Positions 17,130-25,473 of a stretch of DNA of 44,758 nt are shown one piece after another (position 1 is the stretch's first letter; each line of letters starts with the position of its first letter). Position numbers and translations under genes: made by a program. Location of the stretch: the NCBI GenBank assembly GCA_045538175.1, contig JAZSQZ010000083.1, positions 1-44,758 on the forward strand, given 5' to 3'. Under the pieces are notes generated by a model. It saw only the letters and a list, made by a program, of their open reading frames with translations. It did no database searches and was not told where the DNA came from. Source of the stretch: JAZSQZ01 sp045538175. GTDB lineage: Bacteria > Bacillota > Clostridia > Christensenellales > UBA1242.

Positions 17130-18824
17130 TTACATTTTCTCGATTGCTGAAATACCAAGAAGGTTAAGACCGTTCTTTAAAACAATCTTTGTTGCCTTTG
17201 TGATTGCAAGACGAGAATAATTTATGCCGTTTTCTTCAATAACTCTGTTTGTTGCATAATATTTATTATATGCCTTGCTGATGTCAATAAGAAGTCTGCT
17301 GATATAACAAGGTTCATAATTCTTAAATGCATATTCGACAGTTGATGGGAAATTGTTTAAAAGTTTTACAAGTTCGATTGATTCCGTGTTGTTTACTTGT
17401 GAAAAATCAAACTTATCTATAAGGTAATTGTTTTCCCCTGCCTTTTCTAAAATGCTACAACATCTTGCGTGTGTATATTGAATGTATGGACTTGTTTCGC
17501 CTTCAAAGTCGAGTGCTTCGTCGATGTTGAAAACAACGTCTTTGATTTTTTCGTTCTTTAAGGCGCTAAATATTACAGCACCCATACCAACTTCTTGAGC
17601 AACCCTTAGCTTGTCGACATTTTTGTTGCCCCTTTCGTCCATAATCTTTTTGGTTTTTGAAATAGAATATTCAAAAATATCTTTTAGGAGTGCTTGTTTT
17701 CCAAGTCGGCTTGAAATCTTGCCTTCTGGCAAACTAAATCTTCCATATGCCACGTGGACTAGGCCATCAGCATAAGGTCTGTTTAAAAGTTTTAAAATTT
17801 TGAAGAACTGTGCAAAGTGAAGTTTTTGTGAAACATCTGTAACATAAATGCTCTTTTCAAAATTGTAATTGATATATCTGTCATCAGCTGCAGCCAAATC
17901 TCTTGTTGCATACAAACTTGTACCATCTTTTTTGGTAATCAAGCAAACACCTAGGTTGTGCTCGCTAAGGTCAACAACTTTTGCACCTTGGCTATCTTGC
18001 AACAACCCTGCCTTATTAAGTTCGTCAACAACAGGTTTAAGTTTGTCAGAATAATAACTCTCTCCACGCCAAGAATCAAATGTGATGTTAAGCAAAGCAT
18101 ACATCTTTTCTGCTTCTTCGATTGAGTACTTAATAAACTTGCTATATATTGGGAAAATTTCAGGGTCTTTTTCTTCAATCTTTTTGAAAGTTTCTCTTGC
18201 CATATCGTCAAGTTCAGGATTATTTACTGCTTCTTGACAGAACTTTATATACAAGTCTTGAATATACTCAACACCCTTTTTTGCCAAATCTTCATCATTG
18301 CCCCAAAGTTTATAGGCTGAAACCATTTTGCCAAAAGGTGTGCCATAGTCACCAATGTAGTTTATTGCAACAGTGTTATATCCTAAAAACTTTGCAATCT
18401 TTGTAAGAGAATTTCCAATTGTTGTTGTGGACAAGTGACCAATATGCATATATTTTGCAAGGTTGATTGACGAGAAATCTAAACAAATTGTTTTGTCTTT
18501 TCCTACGTCACTTGAACCAAATTTATCTTCGTTTGATAAAATCTCACTTAAAACGTTGGAACATAAAATCTTTTTGTTTAAGAAAAAGTTTACATATCCG
18601 TTTAGCACTTTGGCTTCTTGAATAATGCCACCGTTTTTAATATTTTTGCAAATATCTTCTGCAATTTGTACAGGAGACTTTCTTAATTCTTTTGCAAAAC
18701 CAAAACAAGGCAAAGAAAAATCGCCCATCTCCGGATTAGGGGGTACGGACAACATTTCTTCTTTGATTTGAAGACCAACTTGCTCTAAATTTATTGCTTC
18801 TAAAATCTTTGGTTTAATGTTCAT
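17130..18824 (-). CDS. argS: Arginyl-tRNA synthetase
   Basis: Charges tRNA-Arg with arginine (EC 6.1.1.19); class I synthetase. The 564-residue protein shows the Arg_tRNA_synt_N domain (MNIKPKILEAI...NPEMGDFSLPCF), the HIGH signature in NLAKYMHIGHLSTTTIGNSL (about residues 120-139), the ArgRS block YATRDLAAADDR, and a degenerate KMSKS-like loop GKISSRLG, usual in ArgRS. The C-terminal DALR anticodon-binding domain is complete (ending LNLLGISAIEKM). Length is normal. ATG 18824 has AAGGA upstream. Confidence 0.96.
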   Translation of the reverse strand: MNIKPKILEAINLEQVGLQIKEEMLSVPPNPEMGDFSLPCFGFAKELRKSPVQIAEDICKNIKNGGIIQEAKVLNGYVNFFLNKKILCSNVLSEILSNEDKFGSSDVGKDKTICLDFSSINLAKYMHIGHLSTTTIGNSLTKIAKFLGYNTVAINYIGDYGTPFGKMVSAYKLWGNDEDLAKKGVEYIQDLYIKFCQEAVNNPELDDMARETFKKIEEKDPEIFPIYSKFIKYSIEEAEKMYALLNITFDSWRGESYYSDKLKPVVDELNKAGLLQDSQGAKVVDLSEHNLGVCLITKKDGTSLYATRDLAAADDRYINYNFEKSIYVTDVSQKLHFAQFFKILKLLNRPYADGLVHVAYGRFSLPEGKISSRLGKQALLKDIFEYSISKTKKIMDERGNKNVDKLRVAQEVGMGAVIFSALKNEKIKDVVFNIDEALDFEGETSPYIQYTHARCCSILEKAGENNYLIDKFDFSQVNNTESIELVKLLNNFPSTVEYAFKNYEPCYISRLLIDISKAYNKYYATNRVIEENGINYSRLAITKATKIVLKNGLNLLGISAIEKM

Positions 18825-18847
18825 TTTGCTTCCTTTTTACAAGTGAT

Positions 18848-18876
18848 ATTTTAGCATAACTAAAAATTTTTTTAAA
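18848..18876 (-). promoter_or_regulatory. Putative argS promoter
   Basis: Minus strand TTTAAA (18871-18876), 17-base spacer, extended -10 TGC-TAAAAT (-10 at 18848-18853), 24 bases before the argS start. Confidence 0.5.
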
Positions 18877-18927
18877 GTGTTTTTTGCCCCTTATATATAA
18901 TTATTTATATATATTTATACTATTTGT

Positions 18928-18943
18928 ACATATGAATATGTAG
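18928..18943. repeat. Short palindrome downstream of uppP
   Basis: TACATATGAATATGTA, two 7-bp arms around GA. It lacks a T run and so is not a clear terminator; an operator for argS is possible. Confidence 0.3.
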
Positions 18944-18962
18944 CACTTTTTGAAATTTAAAA

Positions 18963-19718
18963 TCAAACAACAAAAAAAGTTAAAATCGACAACAAAAATA
19001 GGTAAATTGCAAAGTATTTTAGTTTGATTTTCTTAGTGAAATTTATGGTAAGTTTTATAGAAATAAGCCCACACACAAACGACACAATAAAGCCGATTAT
19101 AACAAACCAAATGTTAAAAGAAAACACGGTTTTGCCAAGCGAAAAAATCTCAAAAATTGTGGACGCAAAAATAATAGGCACACTCATCAAAAACGAAAAA
19201 TCAAGCACTTCGTCAGGCTTACCCCCACTAAAGATTCCAGCGCACAAAGTAGAACCCGACCGAGAAATTCCAGGGAATATTGCAACTGCTTCAAACACAC
19301 CCATAATCAATGCTGTTTTGTATGTAAACTGTGCATTTGGTTGATATTTTTTTGAAACAATAAAGGCAACATAAAGCATAATTGCAGACACCAAAAAACC
19401 AAACCCTAGGGCCTTACCATTAAAACTGTCTGTCACAAAATCTTTAAAAATCACAACAAAAATTGTTGCTGGAATTGTAGACAAAACAAGATACCAAACC
19501 TCCTTTGAAAATGGTTTTTTGATAAGAGAAAAAATTCGTTTTCTGTAATATATCAAAACTGCAAGAAGCGTGCCAAGGTGCATTAGAATAGACATAAACA
19601 TCATATCAACTTTTACACCAAAAATTTGCTCCATTAAAACCAAATGACCAGACGAAGAAACCGGCAAAAATTCCGTCAACCCCTGCACAACACCCAAAAG
19701 TATAACGTATACAACCAA
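18963..19718 (-). CDS. uppP: Undecaprenyl-diphosphatase (UppP/BacA)
   Basis: Dephosphorylates undecaprenyl pyrophosphate to recycle the lipid carrier of peptidoglycan synthesis; gives bacitracin resistance when abundant (EC 3.6.1.27). Signature motifs are present: QGLTEFLPVSSSGHLVL (about 11-27, with catalytic Glu and the SSSGH) and PGISRSGST (about 149-157, with catalytic Arg). Multiple membrane helices; 251 residues, slightly short but within the family range. The start is TTG at 19716-19718, with GGGGG about 8 bases upstream; no ATG or GTG fits. Divergent from ychF. Confidence 0.94.
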   Translation of the reverse strand: MVVYVILLGVVQGLTEFLPVSSSGHLVLMEQIFGVKVDMMFMSILMHLGTLLAVLIYYRKRIFSLIKKPFSKEVWYLVLSTIPATIFVVIFKDFVTDSFNGKALGFGFLVSAIMLYVAFIVSKKYQPNAQFTYKTALIMGVFEAVAIFPGISRSGSTLCAGIFSGGKPDEVLDFSFLMSVPIIFASTIFEIFSLGKTVFSFNIWFVIIGFIVSFVCGLISIKLTINFTKKIKLKYFAIYLFLLSILTFFVV

Positions 19719-19738
19719 GATTAAAACCCCCTAAACCC

Positions 19739-19766
19739 TTTACAAAAAATTGTAAAGTTGTATAAT
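19739..19766 (+). promoter_or_regulatory. ychF promoter with overlapping inverted repeat
   Basis: TTTACA (19739-19744), 16-base spacer, TATAAT (19761-19766). The -35 is the left arm of a TTTACAA / TTGTAAA inverted repeat (19739-19756) in the uppP-ychF divergent gap. Confidence 0.6.
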
Positions 19767-19807
19767 TATTTGTATTAAGAAAAACTAAGATAAATGCGAG
19801 GTAATTT

Positions 19808-20899
19808 ATGAAACTTGGTGTTGTAGGACTACCTAATGTTGGAAAAAGCACATTATTTAACGCAATCACAAAAGCAGGGGCAGAAAGCGCAAACTATCCT
19901 TTCTGCACAGTCGAGCCAAACGTTGGAATTGTAGACGTACCAGATGAAAGATTAAATGTTTTGACAGTTATGTACGACGCAAAAAAAACAACCCCTGCAC
20001 AAATCGAATTTGTTGATATTGCAGGACTTGTAAAAGGCGCTTCTCAAGGCGAAGGACTTGGAAACAAATTCTTAAGTCATATCCGTGAAGTCGACGCAAT
20101 TATACACGTTGTAAGATGTTTTGACGACGAAAACATCACACACGTTGAAGGCACAGTAAACCCAAAACGTGATATCGAAATTATCAACTTAGAACTAATT
20201 TTAGCCGACCTTGAATCTGTCACAAAACAAATCGATAGAGAACTTAAAACAATCAAGGGTGGTGGCAGTAAAGACGCATATAACTTGCTTGTAAAAATCA
20301 AAGAAACTTTAGAGGCAGAAAAAGCCGTAAGAACAATGACTTTTACCGAAGAAGAGCAAGCAATCGTTGACGGTTTCTTTTTGCTCACAAGCAAACCTGT
20401 AATTTATGTTGGAAATATCGCAGAAAAAGATATTATCAATATCCCAGAAAATATGCCTTACTTTTCACAAGTTATTGAGTACGCAGAAACAGAAAAAGCA
20501 CAAAGTTTGGCACTTAGTTGTAAAATCGAAGAAGAACTTATTATGCTTGACGAAGACGAAAGAGAACTTTTCAAAGAAGAACTCGGTATCAAATCAAGTG
20601 GCTTAGAGCGTCTTATCGTTGCAAGTTACGACCTACTTGGTCTTATGAGTTACTTAACAGCTGGCGAAAAAGAAGTAAGGGCTTGGACAATTAAAAAAGG
20701 CACAAAAGCACCACAAGCTGCAGGCAAAATCCATACCGATTTTGAAAGGGGCTTTATAAGGGCAGACGTTGTAAAATACGAAGACCTTGTCGAACTTGGA
20801 AGTTATACCGTTGCTAAAGAAAAAGGCAAAGTTGCTTCTGTCGGCAAAGATTATGTTATGCAAGATGGCGACATTGTATTGTTTAAATTTAATGTTTAG
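19808..20899 (+). CDS. ychF: YchF/OLA1-type ATPase
   Basis: Ribosome-associated P-loop NTPase of the Obg group, unusual in preferring ATP. The 363-residue protein opens with GVVGLPNVGKSTLFNAIT (Walker A/G1, about 4-21) and continues with switch segments and DIAGLVKGASQGEGLGNKFL (G3, about 66-85). The G4 position reads NIAE instead of NKxD, the change that marks YchF. A C-terminal TGS domain ends the protein (IHTDFERGFIRADVV...VMQDGDIVLFKFNV). Full length. ATG 19808 is preceded by GAGGT. Confidence 0.95.
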   Translation: MKLGVVGLPNVGKSTLFNAITKAGAESANYPFCTVEPNVGIVDVPDERLNVLTVMYDAKKTTPAQIEFVDIAGLVKGASQGEGLGNKFLSHIREVDAIIHVVRCFDDENITHVEGTVNPKRDIEIINLELILADLESVTKQIDRELKTIKGGGSKDAYNLLVKIKETLEAEKAVRTMTFTEEEQAIVDGFFLLTSKPVIYVGNIAEKDIINIPENMPYFSQVIEYAETEKAQSLALSCKIEEELIMLDEDERELFKEELGIKSSGLERLIVASYDLLGLMSYLTAGEKEVRAWTIKKGTKAPQAAGKIHTDFERGFIRADVVKYEDLVELGSYTVAKEKGKVASVGKDYVMQDGDIVLFKFNV

Positions 20900-20905
20900 T
20901 TTTTT

Positions 20906-20938
20906 AAAAAAGGATTATAAAATTTATAATCCTTTTTT
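20906..20938. terminator. Bidirectional terminator after ychF
   Basis: AGGATTATAAA and TTTATAATCCT form a near-perfect palindrome flanked by A6 and T6; it serves ychF and the converging sigma-like gene, whose last codons overlap it slightly. Confidence 0.85.
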
Positions 20939-21728
20939 ATATATAGTATTCTTTATTTACATCATCTTTTTCGTTAATAAAATATTGCTCTTTATCTTCT
21001 ACACAGACAAACATATCCATATTTGCTTTTTGGGTTCTGTCTAAACCCGTTAAATAGTTAATGATTGTTTGTAATTCTTCTAGTGAAAATCTTCTTATTA
21101 AACTTAATATATCTCTTTTGTTTATATAATATAAATATTTGTCTATCATTTCATAAAAATCAACGTAAGGAATTTTTATCCTTTCAGTGTCATTAACAAC
21201 CATTTCCCACTTTATTAGAGAATTAACTTCTCTACATATAAAATATTCAAAATCTTCCACATTGTCTTCGTTAATTATATCAAGAGCTTTTTGTAGCGCA
21301 ACAAAACCATACTGTATAGCATCATTTATTTCTATTTGGTATCTAAAACAAGCTTTTAAACCCACATAAAGCACAAAATTATAAAAATAATTTACATACT
21401 TGTTTAAATCTTTTTCCTTTTTATTTTTTGCGTTCATTATCTCTTGATTTAATAAAAATCTGTTCTCTTTAGAAATATTTTTAGAATAAACAATAAAATT
21501 TTTATCTACATTCAATGCAACCAATATCTTATATAATTTTCTTTTGTTTATGGTAAATGTTTTTTTTATTTTAAATTTACTCTCAAAAAACCTTAAACCC
21601 GCATTTCCATAAAACCCATACGTATTTATTGTTTTTAAAAAAAGCTCCACTTGTTCTGTTTTGTCCACACCATAAGTTTCAATAAATATTTCATATAGTG
21701 TATATGTTTTTCTTTCCTTTTTTTTCAT
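20937..21728 (-). CDS. Sigma-70-region-2-like regulatory protein
   Basis: Tentative family call. The 263-residue, Lys/Tyr/Ile-rich protein has at about residues 112-175 a stretch resembling sigma-factor region 2: helical VNYFYNFVLYVGLKACF, then NDAIQYGFVALQKALDII (compare the DLIQEGxxGLxxAxxxFD pattern of sigma-70), then FEYFICREVNSLIKWEM in the position of the region 2.3/2.4 helix. The C-terminal helix-rich part (about 205-232, LSLIRRFSLEELQTIINYL) could be a diverged region 4. Residues 1-110 match nothing I know. Start ATG 21728 has GAGGT upstream. Expressed from a strong promoter overlapped by a palindromic operator and faces a divergent Xre repressor. Could be an atypical sigma factor, an anti-terminator, or a mobile-element regulator. 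Confidence 0.45.
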   Translation of the reverse strand: MKKKERKTYTLYEIFIETYGVDKTEQVELFLKTINTYGFYGNAGLRFFESKFKIKKTFTINKRKLYKILVALNVDKNFIVYSKNISKENRFLLNQEIMNAKNKKEKDLNKYVNYFYNFVLYVGLKACFRYQIEINDAIQYGFVALQKALDIINEDNVEDFEYFICREVNSLIKWEMVVNDTERIKIPYVDFYEMIDKYLYYINKRDILSLIRRFSLEELQTIINYLTGLDRTQKANMDMFVCVEDKEQYFINEKDDVNKEYYI

Positions 21729-21761
21729 TACAAATACCTCAATAAAAATACTTGTTTTTAT

Positions 21762-21790
21762 ATTGTATGAGTAGAATTCTACTATGTCAA
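21762..21790 (-). promoter_or_regulatory. Promoter of the sigma-like gene
   Basis: On the minus strand a perfect -35 TTGACA (21785-21790), exact 17-base spacer, and -10 TACAAT (21762-21767). The spacer holds the operator palindrome. Confidence 0.75.
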
Positions 21791-21813
21791 CATATTTAAG
21801 TATTTTTCTACTA
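21770..21813. promoter_or_regulatory. Operator: perfect palindrome plus repeated half site
   Basis: AGTAGAATTCTACT (21770-21783) is a perfect 14-bp palindrome between the -35 and -10 of the minus-strand promoter. The octamer TTCTACTA at 21777-21784 is repeated at 21806-21813, next to the start of the divergent Xre gene. Binding by that Xre protein, repressing both genes, is the natural inference. Confidence 0.6.
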
Positions 21814-21823
21814 AAATAATTAT

Positions 21824-22030
21824 ATGGAAAATAAAATATCAAAACGAATTTACGAACTTAGAAAAGAAATGAAGCTATCCCAAAAAGAACTTGCAACAAA
21901 AATAGGAGCAACACAAAAAGCAGTTGATTTTTGGGAAAAAGGAATAAACGAGCCAAAAGCAACATATATAATAAACCTTGCAAAATTCTTTGGTGTTTCT
22001 AGTGATTACTTATTAGGTCTTGAAGATTAA
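21824..22030 (+). CDS. Xre-family HTH repressor (68 residues)
   Basis: Small DNA-binding regulator of the Cro/C1 (HTH_3) type. The whole protein is one domain: RIYELRKEMKLSQKELATKI (helices 1-2), GATQKAVDFWEKGINEPKA (recognition helix 3 region) and TYIINLAKFFGVSSDYLLGL, the usual Xre ending. Start ATG 21824 has no Shine-Dalgarno sequence; TAAAAT (21812-21817) lies only 6 bases before the ATG, so its mRNA may be leaderless. Divergent from the sigma-like gene with a shared operator, the arrangement of phage and element lysogeny switches. No partner gene downstream. Confidence 0.88.
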   Translation: MENKISKRIYELRKEMKLSQKELATKIGATQKAVDFWEKGINEPKATYIINLAKFFGVSSDYLLGLED

Positions 22031-22058
22031 AAAAGAAGTGAAAACTCACTTCTTTTTT
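22029..22058. terminator. Bidirectional terminator between xre and DUF1015 genes
   Basis: AAAAAAGAAGTGA / TCACTTCTTTTTT stem with 4-base loop. Confidence 0.87.
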
Positions 22059-23280
22059 ATTTTATTTTTTTGCCTTCAAGGTAATATCTTTTTTCTATTC
22101 CTTCGCCCATTGAGAAGGTCTTTCTAGGGAAGGCGCCCTTTGTTGAAACAAATGGAAAAAGTTGATTTTTGTCTAGTTTTTCAAACATAATTCCAACAGC
22201 ACTTCCGTTGTCGTCAACAAGTTTTTTTAGGTTTTCGTCACCATGTATATAGTCGACCGTGCCACCAAATTTTGAGATGTAGTCTTTGATGTAGTTATCG
22301 ACGGCAGTTATGCCAAGAGGTAGTGTGTTGTCCTTATCATAAAACTTTTCTTCCCCGTCATAAACACAAATTTTGCCACCGTTTACACCTTCTAAACCTT
22401 TTTTGAAGTTTTCTTTGTCAACCCCATAGACATATCTATGGATAGGCTCAAAGTAGATACCTTCGTCATAAATATTTACAATTTCGCAAAGGGCAAATCT
22501 TGCAGGGTGATTTTGTTTTTCTTCTTCGGTTAAATCTTTTTTAACATTATTCCAATGTGTTTTTGCAGTTGCCAAAGAGTGATTGCCATCGCCCACAGCA
22601 AAAGCGAAGTTATCGACTTTGCCGTATTTTTTTGTTAACCTTTCGTCGTCTAAAAGTTTAGCAAAAGCAGTTTTTACTTCTTCATAATTTTTAACAAAGT
22701 ATCCGGTCAAATGTCCACCATTCATATTCAAATCGAAGTCATAAAGTTTGTCTTCTTCTTTTCTGTTGTTATAAAGGTTTTCGATAATTTCTCTTTTTTC
22801 GTCATCAATCAAAAGCATTATATGTGGAAATTCTACAGGTGCGTCCTTTCTAATTTTAAGGCGTGGTGGAATACGCTCTTCAATGGTTCCTTCGGTTGAA
22901 CGGATAAGTGCTTCGCTCTTTTTTGAGTACTCATATTTTTCAAGGTCGATTGCACCAATCAAACCGATACGGCGTTCAACATAAGGTGTTTTTCTAATGG
23001 TTAAAATAAAACCTTTTTCAAGTTCTCTAAAACAATTATTATCAAGATATTTTTGAATATTTTGGTTTATTTTCTCAATCCTTTTATCCATATTATCTTC
23101 AAGATAAATCTCTGGAAGGACAAGGTCAAGGGCTGTGATTTTACCTTTAACCAAGTTTTCTAAGGTTTGCCAATATTCTTTTTCGCTAGTAAATTGATCA
23201 CAAGCAACGCAAGCAAAAGATGTAAAATCTTCTGTGTTTGGTAATAATATATTAAATTCTTTTAAGCCCGTTTCTTTCAT
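22057..23280 (-). CDS. DUF1015 family protein
   Basis: Member of DUF1015, a conserved family without an assigned reaction. The 407-residue protein carries the family blocks: N-terminal FACVACDQFTSEKEYW, the middle PPRLKIRKDAPVEFPHIMLLID, and the most conserved AFAVGDGNHSLATAKTHW (about 230-247), whose Gly-Asp-Gly-Asn-His looks like a catalytic or binding motif. Start ATG at 23278-23280 with GGGGG upstream and the usual start position; an earlier in-frame start at 23346 would add 22 residues through the promoter. Transcribed alone. Confidence 0.85.
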   Translation of the reverse strand: MKETGLKEFNILLPNTEDFTSFACVACDQFTSEKEYWQTLENLVKGKITALDLVLPEIYLEDNMDKRIEKINQNIQKYLDNNCFRELEKGFILTIRKTPYVERRIGLIGAIDLEKYEYSKKSEALIRSTEGTIEERIPPRLKIRKDAPVEFPHIMLLIDDEKREIIENLYNNRKEEDKLYDFDLNMNGGHLTGYFVKNYEEVKTAFAKLLDDERLTKKYGKVDNFAFAVGDGNHSLATAKTHWNNVKKDLTEEEKQNHPARFALCEIVNIYDEGIYFEPIHRYVYGVDKENFKKGLEGVNGGKICVYDGEEKFYDKDNTLPLGITAVDNYIKDYISKFGGTVDYIHGDENLKKLVDDNGSAVGIMFEKLDKNQLFPFVSTKGAFPRKTFSMGEGIEKRYYLEGKKIK

Positions 23281-23302
23281 AATATTCCCCCTTAAATACA
23301 AA

Positions 23303-23330
23303 ATAATATTATCACTTTTATATGTGTTAA
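23303..23330 (-). promoter_or_regulatory. Promoter of the DUF1015 gene
   Basis: Minus strand TTAACA (23325-23330), 16-base spacer, TATTAT (23303-23308), 22 bases before the start codon. Confidence 0.5.
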
Positions 23331-23390
23331 CGCAACAAAATAACAATCAAAAAACACATAAAAACTTCTTTATTTAAAAAACATCAACCA

Positions 23391-23446
23391 CGACCACTTG
23401 GTTTTTTCGACCAAAGGGTTTTCTCTAAACACCTTTAATTTCCTAA
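23391..23446. repeat. Dispersed intergenic motif, diverged copy
   Basis: CGACCACTTGG and CGACCAAAGG boxes (from 23391), then GGTTTTCTCTAAAC and CACCTTTAATTTCCTAAGG. The 14-mer GGTTTTCTCTAAAC is repeated exactly at the right edge of the window (44,722-44,735). Confidence 0.45.
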
Positions 23447-23490
23447 GGATTATAAATTTTATAAACTTTTACAACTAAAAGTTCCAACAA

Positions 23491-23520
23491 AAAAAGAGAC
23501 AGGTTTTCCTATCTCTTTTT
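23491..23520 (-). terminator. Terminator of the GGGtGRT operon
   Basis: AAAAAGAGA-AGG / CCT-TCTCTTTTT stem with one mismatch and a TTTT loop, T run on the minus strand. Confidence 0.8.
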
Positions 23521-23539
23521 ATATTTTGCAATTTACAAA

Positions 23540-24538
23540 TTACATTGCTTGGCTTACAGCAACTGCAACAGCAACTGTTGCACCGACCATTGGGTTGTTA
23601 CCCATACCGATAAGGCCCATCATTTCGACGTGAGCAGGAACTGATGAAGAGCCAGCGAATTGTGCATCACTGTGCATTCTTCCCATAGTATCTGTCATAC
23701 CGTATGAAGCAGGACCTGAACCCATATTGTCTGGGTGAAGTGTACGACCTGTACCACCACCAGAAGCAACTGAGAAATATTTTTTGCCCATTTCGACACA
23801 TTCTTTTTTGTAAGTACCAGCAACAGGGTGTTGGAAACGAGTTGGGTTTGTAGAGTTACCTGTGATAGAAACATCAACACCTTCTAAGTGATTGATTGCG
23901 ACACCTTCTCTAACATCGTCTGAACCGTAACATCTTACAGCAGCTCTGTCTGGGTTGTTGCCATATTTTGTTTCTTTAACAATTTTAACTTTACCTGTTG
24001 CATAATCAAATTCAGTTTCAACATGAGTAAAGCCGTTGATTCTTGAAATGATTTTTGCAGCATCTTTACCAAGACCGTTTAAGATAACTCTTAATGGTTC
24101 TTTTCTAACTTTGTTTGCAGTTTTTGCAATACCGATAGCACCTTCAGCAGCAGCGAAACTTTCGTGACCTGCAAGGAAGCAGAAGCACTTTGTATCTTCT
24201 GTAAGAAGCATTGCACCAAGGTTACCGTGACCAAGGCCAACTTTTCTGTCATCAGCAACAGAGCCTGGGATACAGAATGCTTGAAGACCAACGCCAATCC
24301 ACTTTGCAGCTTCAGCAGCAGATTTTGCACCGTTTTTGATTGCAAGAGCAGCACCAACTGTGTATGCCCAGCAAGCGTTTTCGAAACAGATTGTTTGGAT
24401 ACCTTTAACCATTGTATAGACATCTAAACCTTTATCTTTGCAGATTTTTTCTGCTTCTTGAATATCTTTAATGCCATTATCATTTAAGCATTTGTTGATT
24501 TGATTTATTCTTCTTTCATATCCTTCAAATAAAGCCAT
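23540..24538 (-). CDS. GGGtGRT protein
   Basis: Member of the family named for its GGGTGRT motif, common in anaerobic Firmicutes; biochemical role unknown. The 332-residue protein contains SVASGGGTGRTLHPDNMGSG (about 260-279), a conserved HGNLGAMLL...FCFLAGHESFAAAEG block (about 103-132), and an Ala/Val-rich C-terminus (MVGATVAVAVAVSQAM). Cysteines at several positions might ligate a cluster. It follows a NifU-like Fe-S scaffold gene by 14 bases, the usual genomic partner of this family, so a joint role in Fe-S or anaerobic metabolism is inferred. ATG 24538 with GGGGG upstream. Confidence 0.88.
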   Translation of the reverse strand: MALFEGYERRINQINKCLNDNGIKDIQEAEKICKDKGLDVYTMVKGIQTICFENACWAYTVGAALAIKNGAKSAAEAAKWIGVGLQAFCIPGSVADDRKVGLGHGNLGAMLLTEDTKCFCFLAGHESFAAAEGAIGIAKTANKVRKEPLRVILNGLGKDAAKIISRINGFTHVETEFDYATGKVKIVKETKYGNNPDRAAVRCYGSDDVREGVAINHLEGVDVSITGNSTNPTRFQHPVAGTYKKECVEMGKKYFSVASGGGTGRTLHPDNMGSGPASYGMTDTMGRMHSDAQFAGSSSVPAHVEMMGLIGMGNNPMVGATVAVAVAVSQAM

Positions 24539-24552
24539 ATCTACTTACCCCC

Positions 24553-25245
24553 TTATTCCTTTCTTGGGTCAATGTATTTTACGCCATCATCAAAACGACC
24601 ATATTGACCTTTTGCCTTTTCTAATGCTTCTTCAGCTTTCATACCGTTTTTGACAAAATCAGTAAATTTGCCAATGCTTAAGTATTGATAACCGATAATT
24701 TCATTATTTTCGTCAAGAGCAAGTTGTGTGATATAACCTTCTGTAAGTTCAAGGTATCTAGGACCTTTTTCCTTTGTAGAATAGATTGTACCAACTTGGC
24801 TACGAAGACCTTTACCTAAATCTTCTAAACCAGCGCCGATTGTTAAACCATTTTCAGAGAAAGCACTTTGAGTTCTTCCGTAAATGATTTGTAAGAATAG
24901 TTCTCTCATAGCAGTGTTAATAGCATCGCAAACAAGGTCAGTATTAACAGCTTCAAGTAAAGTTTTGCCAACTAAAGCTTCACCAGCCATAGCAGCACTG
25001 TGTGTCATACCAGAGCAACCAAGAGTTTCAATCAAAGCTTCTTCGATGATACCATTTTTAACATTAAGTGTGAGTTTGCAAGCACCTTGTTGAGGAGCAC
25101 ACCAACCGATACCGTGTGTAAACCCACTGATATCGCTGATTTGTTTGGAATATACCCACTTTCCTTCTTCTGGAATTGGAGCACAACCATGACTTGCACC
25201 ACAATTCACCTTACACATTTTTTCAACTTCCTTAGTAAATTGCAT
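24553..25245 (-). CDS. NifU-like iron-sulfur cluster assembly scaffold protein
   Basis: A 230-residue protein of the NifU_N/IscU-like fold as found next to GGGtGRT genes. The N-terminus is Cys-rich (MCKVNCGASHGCAPIP), then GWCAPQQGACKLTLNVKNGIIEEALIETLGCSGMTHSAAMAGE (about 60-103) gives the conserved Cys and Gly pattern of a cluster scaffold. The C-terminal part is family-specific. I chose ATG 25245 because GGAAGGA precedes it; an internal ATG ten codons on starts MCKVNC but lacks a site. First gene of the operon with the GGGtGRT gene, driven by a near-consensus promoter. Confidence 0.82.
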   Translation of the reverse strand: MQFTKEVEKMCKVNCGASHGCAPIPEEGKWVYSKQISDISGFTHGIGWCAPQQGACKLTLNVKNGIIEEALIETLGCSGMTHSAAMAGEALVGKTLLEAVNTDLVCDAINTAMRELFLQIIYGRTQSAFSENGLTIGAGLEDLGKGLRSQVGTIYSTKEKGPRYLELTEGYITQLALDENNEIIGYQYLSIGKFTDFVKNGMKAEEALEKAKGQYGRFDDGVKYIDPRKE

Positions 25246-25310
25246 AAAATTCCTTCCTTTTAAATATTTTGAAAAAATCGTTCTTTTTAGAACTTTAATT
25301 TCCTACCCTT

Positions 25311-25339
25311 ATTGTACTCTTTTAAGCAAACATTGTCAA
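25311..25339 (-). promoter_or_regulatory. Strong promoter of the NifU-like/GGGtGRT operon
   Basis: Minus strand perfect TTGACA (25334-25339), 17-base spacer, TACAAT (25311-25316). Leader about 58 bases with a small hairpin (GTTCT/AGAAC). Confidence 0.75.
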
Positions 25340-25438
25340 TTTTATAGTAGATTTTGCCTAGCGAAAAGCAGATTTTTTTGTTTTTTTATATAATACTTAT
25401 TGTTTAACTTACAACCTTTATAATATTACAAAACAACA

Positions 25439-25467
25439 TTAACAATTAACAAGTTTTTTGTTAAAAT
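25439..25467 (+). promoter_or_regulatory. Promoter of the candidate small RNA
   Basis: TTAACA (25439-25444), exactly 17 bases, TAAAAT (25462-25467); each hexamer is one base from consensus. Confidence 0.55.
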
Positions 25468-25473
25468 AAGGAC

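Noticed and set aside
20937..22030. Prophage or integrative element remnant
   Set aside because: Only the repressor-like and sigma-like genes are present; no integrase, structural or mobilisation genes, and no attachment-site repeats were seen, so I do not call a mobile element.
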